Of a stretch of 64,000 nucleotides of DNA, positions 60,399-64,000 are shown in pieces. The DNA comes from Paraburkholderia panacisoli (lineage in GTDB: Bacteria > Pseudomonadota > Gammaproteobacteria > Burkholderiales > Burkholderiaceae): positions 124,001 through 188,000 of the forward strand of contig NZ_VTUZ01000016.1 in the NCBI RefSeq assembly GCF_008369935.1, written 5' to 3'. Numbering within the stretch: position 1 is the stretch's first letter; every line of letters begins with the position of its first letter. Both the position numbers and the translations under genes were made by a program. The notes under the pieces are model-generated. The model was given only the letters and a program-made list of their open reading frames with translations, was not told the origin of the DNA and searched no databases.

Positions 60399-61535
60399 TC
60401 AGGGGACAACAGGTTTGAGCGAGGCCCCGGCCGGGATCTCGCCGTGTTCCAGGTAGCGCCATAGCGCAATGGCAAGACGCCGTGCCAGCGCGACGATGCC
60501 CACCCGTCGCATTCGCTTGCCGTTGCCGGCAAAGCGCCGGTTGAACCACTCAGTCAGGAGGCTGCCTGGCTGGAGGCGCAGCCAGCGCCATGCCAGTTCC
60601 ACGAGCATCGTACGCGCCCGGTGATTGCCTGCCTTGCTGATGCCCTGTTCGATCTGACTATCTCCGCTGTCGTAGGGCGTAGGTGTCAGCCCGAGACACC
60701 CAGCGACCTCGCGCCGGTTGGCGAATCGTCGCCAGCCGAACACTTCCTTGACCAGCACCCAGGCGCTTTTGGAGCCGATCGCACGCAGCCGCGCCAGTTG
60801 TGCCACCAGCGGGTGCTTGCCTTCGGCCAGCTCGTCGCGTCGCGCGGATTCAAGCATCTTTATCTGTTGCCTGACCAGCGCCAGGCGCGCGCTCTCACGC
60901 TCGATCTCGCCGCATAGGGTGGGCGGCACCTGCTCCCGGTGGTTGGCCCACCAGCGTGCCCAGTCGCGCCCGCCGATGATGACCGGTGGACGCACATTGT
61001 GCAGCACGAGCAGTGAGCGGATGCGATTCATGTGGGCGACGCGCTCCTGGGTCAGCCGGGCGAGTTCGCGGTGCGTGCGGCGAGCATCTTCCTGCGCGGG
61101 TGTGGGCTCGCGCAGCACCGCCCAGACGCGCTCACCGGCGTGATGGCGCCTGAGCATGGCGAGCAGCTTGTCGCCATCGAGGCGGTCGTTCTTGGGCCGC
61201 CTTGCGCGTCGGTTCACTTCGATGCTGGCAGCATCAACCACGACGTTGTCGATGCCTTGCCCGGTCAACCAGCGGTGCAGCCACCAGCCGTCGCGCCCGG
61301 CCTCATAGCAGGAGTGAACCCTGGCCTGCGGGTCGAGGCGGCAACGCTCCCTGGCCCGCCGTGCACAGTCGAGTACGGCAGCGGTGTCACCCGCGTGCAC
61401 ACTATAGCGGCTCGGGCCGTGCCGCCCATCGCTGGCGGTCATCTTCCAGGATTTGTCGCCGAGCTCGAAGCTTATGTACAGCTCGACCTCGATCGCCGTA
61501 TTCTCGTCTTGTGGGACTGCTTGGTTCGTGGACAT
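60399..61535 (-). CDS. IS110-family transposase (DEDD recombinase)
   Basis: A 378-residue protein. The N-terminal RuvC-like domain starts with the unusual VELYISFELGDKSWKMTASD and has the later acidic cluster VVVDAASIEVNRRARRPKND, RLDGDKLLAML. The central coiled coil lies at about 150-215. The C-terminal Tnp domain contains LRAIGSKSAWVLVKEVFGWR, VAGCLGLTPTPYDSGDSQIE and the catalytic serine in QGISKAGNHRAR. All usual blocks are present, so it may be functional. Confidence 0.88.
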   Translation of the reverse strand: MSTNQAVPQDENTAIEVELYISFELGDKSWKMTASDGRHGPSRYSVHAGDTAAVLDCARRARERCRLDPQARVHSCYEAGRDGWWLHRWLTGQGIDNVVVDAASIEVNRRARRPKNDRLDGDKLLAMLRRHHAGERVWAVLREPTPAQEDARRTHRELARLTQERVAHMNRIRSLLVLHNVRPPVIIGGRDWARWWANHREQVPPTLCGEIERESARLALVRQQIKMLESARRDELAEGKHPLVAQLARLRAIGSKSAWVLVKEVFGWRRFANRREVAGCLGLTPTPYDSGDSQIEQGISKAGNHRARTMLVELAWRWLRLQPGSLLTEWFNRRFAGNGKRMRRVGIVALARRLAIALWRYLEHGEIPAGASLKPVVP

Positions 61536-62046
61536 TTCCGTCTCCTTCGCACAGAGTTGGAAATTCCGTTTTAGCTAAACGGACCTTTCTCCGGTAGTCC
61601 CACATAGCATCTATGGCCGACGAACGAGCGCAGGCAGTTGCGTCGGCAACGACTCAAGTTCGGCCTTGTAACTCGGCGGGTACAACCGGCCACAACCTGC
61701 CGTTCAGCGAGCGGGGAAACCTGCCGTTGGAACGGCTGCATTACGAACCTGACGGACGCGCTACGCACACAATTCGGCCTTGTACTAAACCGCTGAAGCG
61801 GTAGTGGGAGGGAAGCGAAGGCGAGCGGCTAGTGTTTCATAGCTTCGTAGCCGCGATCGCTAACCAAAAAAACCTCTGCCTTATGTGAAGCTTTACATAA
61901 GGCCGAACAGCGGCCGTCCAACTCGCAAATCCGGATTTCCGTTCCCGAACTGAAGCTTGCGCCGCGAAGGACTGCTTTGCAGCGCATTCAGCCCGCGCTG
62001 CCGACCCGTTGGGTCCTTCGCAGTTTGAGCGAAGCAAACGGTTGAG
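61536..62046. other. Gap upstream of IS110 transposase
   Basis: Contains the leader side of the IS110 element with a TCCGTTT-N5-AAACGGA hairpin at about 61565-61583. AATTCGGCCTTGTA-type motifs follow twice (about 61657 and 61773). No gene is supported. Confidence 0.4.
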
Positions 62047-62937
62047 TCACTGCCCCTGCACTTGACGCAAGGCTTCGACAACCAGGGCCAATGCAGGAGA
62101 CGAATTGCGGCTGGCGTAGTACAGATGGTATCCGGGGAAGGTCTTCGACCAATCATCCAGAACCGAGACGAGGTGCCCTGCGGCGATGTGCTCGCCGACG
62201 GCATCGTCGGGAACCCACGCCAACCCATGCCCGGCCAACGCCGCCGCGACGATCATGTCACGCGAATTGAACACCAGCCGCCCCGTGACGTGCACATGGA
62301 TGCTCTTGCCGCGCCGCTTGAACTCCCACGGCAGCAGCCCGCCGTGGGAAGGCAGGCGCAGGCAGAGGCAATCGTGCTCGGTGAGATCCTGCGGAGTACG
62401 GGGTCGAGGATAGCGCACGAAGTAGTCTGGGCTTCCGACCACAACCAGGCGCATGTCCGGCGCAATGCGCATCGCGATCATGTCTTTGGCCACATCGCCG
62501 CCCAGACGCACACCGATGTCGAAGCGCTCCGCCACAATGTCGATGAACCGGTTGTCGCTGTTGATCTCGACCTTGATGTCGGGGTACTGCGGCAGCCACG
62601 GCTGCAGCCTGGGCCAGAGCAGAGTGCGCACCGCATGCTCGGTCGCAGTGATGCGGACGGTGCCGGCCGGCTTCCCGCGCAATTCGCCCAGCACCGCCAA
62701 CTCGGCTTCTATTTCTGCGAAGCGCGGGCCGACAGTCAAGTAGAGCCGCTCCCCCGCCTCGGTGGGCGACACGCTGCGCGTGGTTCGGTTGAGCAACTTC
62801 AGATCAAGCTTGCGCTCCAACGCGCGAATGGTCTGACTCAGTGCGGACTGCGTCACACCCATCTGCGCAGCAGCACGCGTGAAGCTGCCAACGCGCACGA
62901 CGGCTGCGAACGCCGCCAGTTCGTCGTATCGTGCCAT
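62047..62937 (-). CDS. LysR-family transcriptional regulator
   Basis: A 296-residue LysR protein starting MARYDELAAFAAVVRVGSFT with helix-turn-helix RAAAQMGVTQSALSQTIRAL. The subgroup opening RTTRSVSPTEAGERL and the effector segment FIDIVAERFDIGVRLGGDVA belong to the DmlR/YafC-like branch. It is divergent from the aldo/keto reductase at the right edge, which it probably regulates across a 372-bp gap. Confidence 0.9.
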   Translation of the reverse strand: MARYDELAAFAAVVRVGSFTRAAAQMGVTQSALSQTIRALERKLDLKLLNRTTRSVSPTEAGERLYLTVGPRFAEIEAELAVLGELRGKPAGTVRITATEHAVRTLLWPRLQPWLPQYPDIKVEINSDNRFIDIVAERFDIGVRLGGDVAKDMIAMRIAPDMRLVVVGSPDYFVRYPRPRTPQDLTEHDCLCLRLPSHGGLLPWEFKRRGKSIHVHVTGRLVFNSRDMIVAAALAGHGLAWVPDDAVGEHIAAGHLVSVLDDWSKTFPGYHLYYASRNSSPALALVVEALRQVQGQ

Positions 62938-63309
62938 TGATTAGCTAGTCTTATGAGCTCATGTCGTTCCAGCAGTATAGTCAATCAGTGCCCCTCAGCC
63001 TAGAGTTCACGTCATCGATCCATGACAGGCAGACCCACAACGAAGACACGTTAACTGTGGCGCAGTGGTCTCACCGTTTCGGCCCCGGGGCAAGCCCGGG
63101 CCCGTCCGCGGGCACGACGTGTCCTTGAACAGTCTGTCGGACCTGATCGTGAAGCTGGCACTGTCGCCGACGCTCGAAGTGCGGCGCAGTCCCGGTGTGA
63201 GTCGGGCATAAAGACGGGTCGCGACCGTGCTCGCACGGAGGATTCCGCAACCCCTGTCCGGCAGCCCCCGCCAGTCGCGTCACCCTGACAACTCTCGAAG
63301 GAAATTCAC
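62938..63309. other. Divergent upstream region between LysR and AKR
   Basis: No gene is supported in these 372 bp. The first 100 bp are less GC-rich and probably hold the divergent promoters. The segment 63050-63250 has open frames without family support and may be a gene relic. Confidence 0.35.
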
Positions 63310-64000
63310 ATGAAGCAACGCACACTCGGCCGCACCGGCCTGTTTGTCTCCGAACTCTGCCTGGGCACCATGACCTTCGGTGGCAGTGGCGTCATCGGGA
63401 GCCAGATCGGTGACCTGCGGCAGTCCGACGCCGAACGCCTTGTGGGCCAGGCGATCGACGCCGGCATCAACTTCATCGACACCGCCGACGCCTACGCGGG
63501 GGGTATGTCGGAGCAGATCACCGGCCAGGCGCTGAAGAACCTGAAGGTGCCACGCGAGGACGTGGTCGTCGCGACCAAGGTCTTCAACGAAACCGGGCCC
63601 GGACCGAACTCCCGCGGCGCGTCGCGCGGCCACATCCTCGACGGCGTCAAGGCCAGCCTGAAGCGGCTGCAGCTCGACCACATCGATCTGTACCAGATCC
63701 ACGGCTTCGACCCGGCTACGCCGATCGAGGAAACCGTGCGCGCGCTCGACCAGTTGGTGCGCCACGGCCATGTCCGGTACGTCGGCGTGTCGAACTGGGC
63801 GGCCTGGCAGATCGCCAGGGCGCTGGGCATCGCCGAACGGCTGGGGCTGTCGCGCTTCGAGTCGCTGCAGGCGTATTACACCATTGCCGGGCGCGACCTC
63901 GAACGCGAGCTGATCCCGATGCTGACGAGCGAAGGTGTCGGCCTGATGGTATGGAGCCCGCTGGCCGGCGGCCTGCTCAGCGGCAAGTACGGGCGCGAGC
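63310..64000 (+). CDS. Aldo/keto reductase (N-terminal part, runs off window)
   Basis: The ATG at 63310 follows AAGGAA. The frame is open to the right edge (230 codons). The product starts MKQRTLGRTGLFVSELCLGT and has INFIDTADAYAGGMSEQITG with the Asp and Tyr, VVVATKVFNETG with the Lys and HIDLYQIHGFDP with the His. It resembles the YajO/YhdN-type AKR group that reduces a range of aldehydes. The C-terminal third is outside the window. Confidence 0.9.
   Translation, partial: MKQRTLGRTGLFVSELCLGTMTFGGSGVIGSQIGDLRQSDAERLVGQAIDAGINFIDTADAYAGGMSEQITGQALKNLKVPREDVVVATKVFNETGPGPNSRGASRGHILDGVKASLKRLQLDHIDLYQIHGFDPATPIEETVRALDQLVRHGHVRYVGVSNWAAWQIARALGIAERLGLSRFESLQAYYTIAGRDLERELIPMLTSEGVGLMVWSPLAGGLLSGKYGRE

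Noticed and set aside
63051..63236. Minus-strand and plus-strand frames upstream of the last aldo/keto reductase
   Set aside because: No motif, ribosome binding site or plausible composition; may be relic sequence.

Overview
The window looks like chromosomal DNA from a Burkholderia/Paraburkholderia-type betaproteobacterium. This is inferred from the high GC content, the dense small operons for plant-derived sugars, quinate/shikimate and hydroxyproline, the many LysR, AraC, LacI and TetR regulators, the H1-tailed HU-like gene and the IS6/IS481/IS110 elements. No rRNA, tRNA or CRISPR array was seen.

Bases 1-39,360 read as a stable catabolic region. It starts with the front of an M23/MepM-like peptidase, several small conserved genes and a PhzF-family gene. 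A five-gene minus-strand operon follows (4868-11462): UgpC-type ATPase, GH42 beta-galactosidase, solute-binding protein and two permeases. It is divergent from a LacI-type regulator, with a perfect palindromic operator between them. Next is an frcBCA-like fructose/ribose-class ABC operon with a ROK regulator, then a bifunctional penicillin-binding protein, a LysR/DHDPS-family pair and an ECF sigma/RskA-type anti-sigma pair. A quinate/shikimate module (TetR, MFS, quinate/shikimate dehydrogenase, AroQ, QuiC) converts these acids to protocatechuate. An almost complete trans-4-hydroxyproline module (PAS-AraC regulator, three-part D-hydroxyproline dehydrogenase, 2-epimerase, DHDPS-like deaminase) ends near 39,357.

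Bases ~39,708-52,517 are a mosaic island with lower and uneven GC. It begins immediately after a beheaded OmpR-type response regulator. It holds a LexA-boxed run of small phage-like genes and a conserved gene cut by an IS481 element with intact target duplication. It also has an MscS channel fused to a cyclic-nucleotide-binding domain, a NUDIX hydrolase, two genes broken at simple-sequence tracts, an H1/HU-like gene truncated by an IS6 element, a tandem double-TetR regulator, a four-copy 22-bp-period repeat array, and a beheaded ilvE next to an IS6 remnant. Bases 52,518-64,000 return to ordinary accessory-chromosome content: SRPBCC and aldo/keto reductase genes with a divergent LysR, a divergent histidine kinase/response regulator pair, an alpha/beta hydrolase, a sugar-dehydrogenase-like SDR, an IS110 element with a structured non-coding flank, another LysR and a partial aldo/keto reductase. 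They are separated by long non-coding tracts.

The most noteworthy signals are the 22-bp-spaced array at 50554-50627, the tandem TetR protein, the covarying palindromic repeats shared by the two sugar operons, the exactly reversible IS481 insertion, and the two simple-tract frameshifts.
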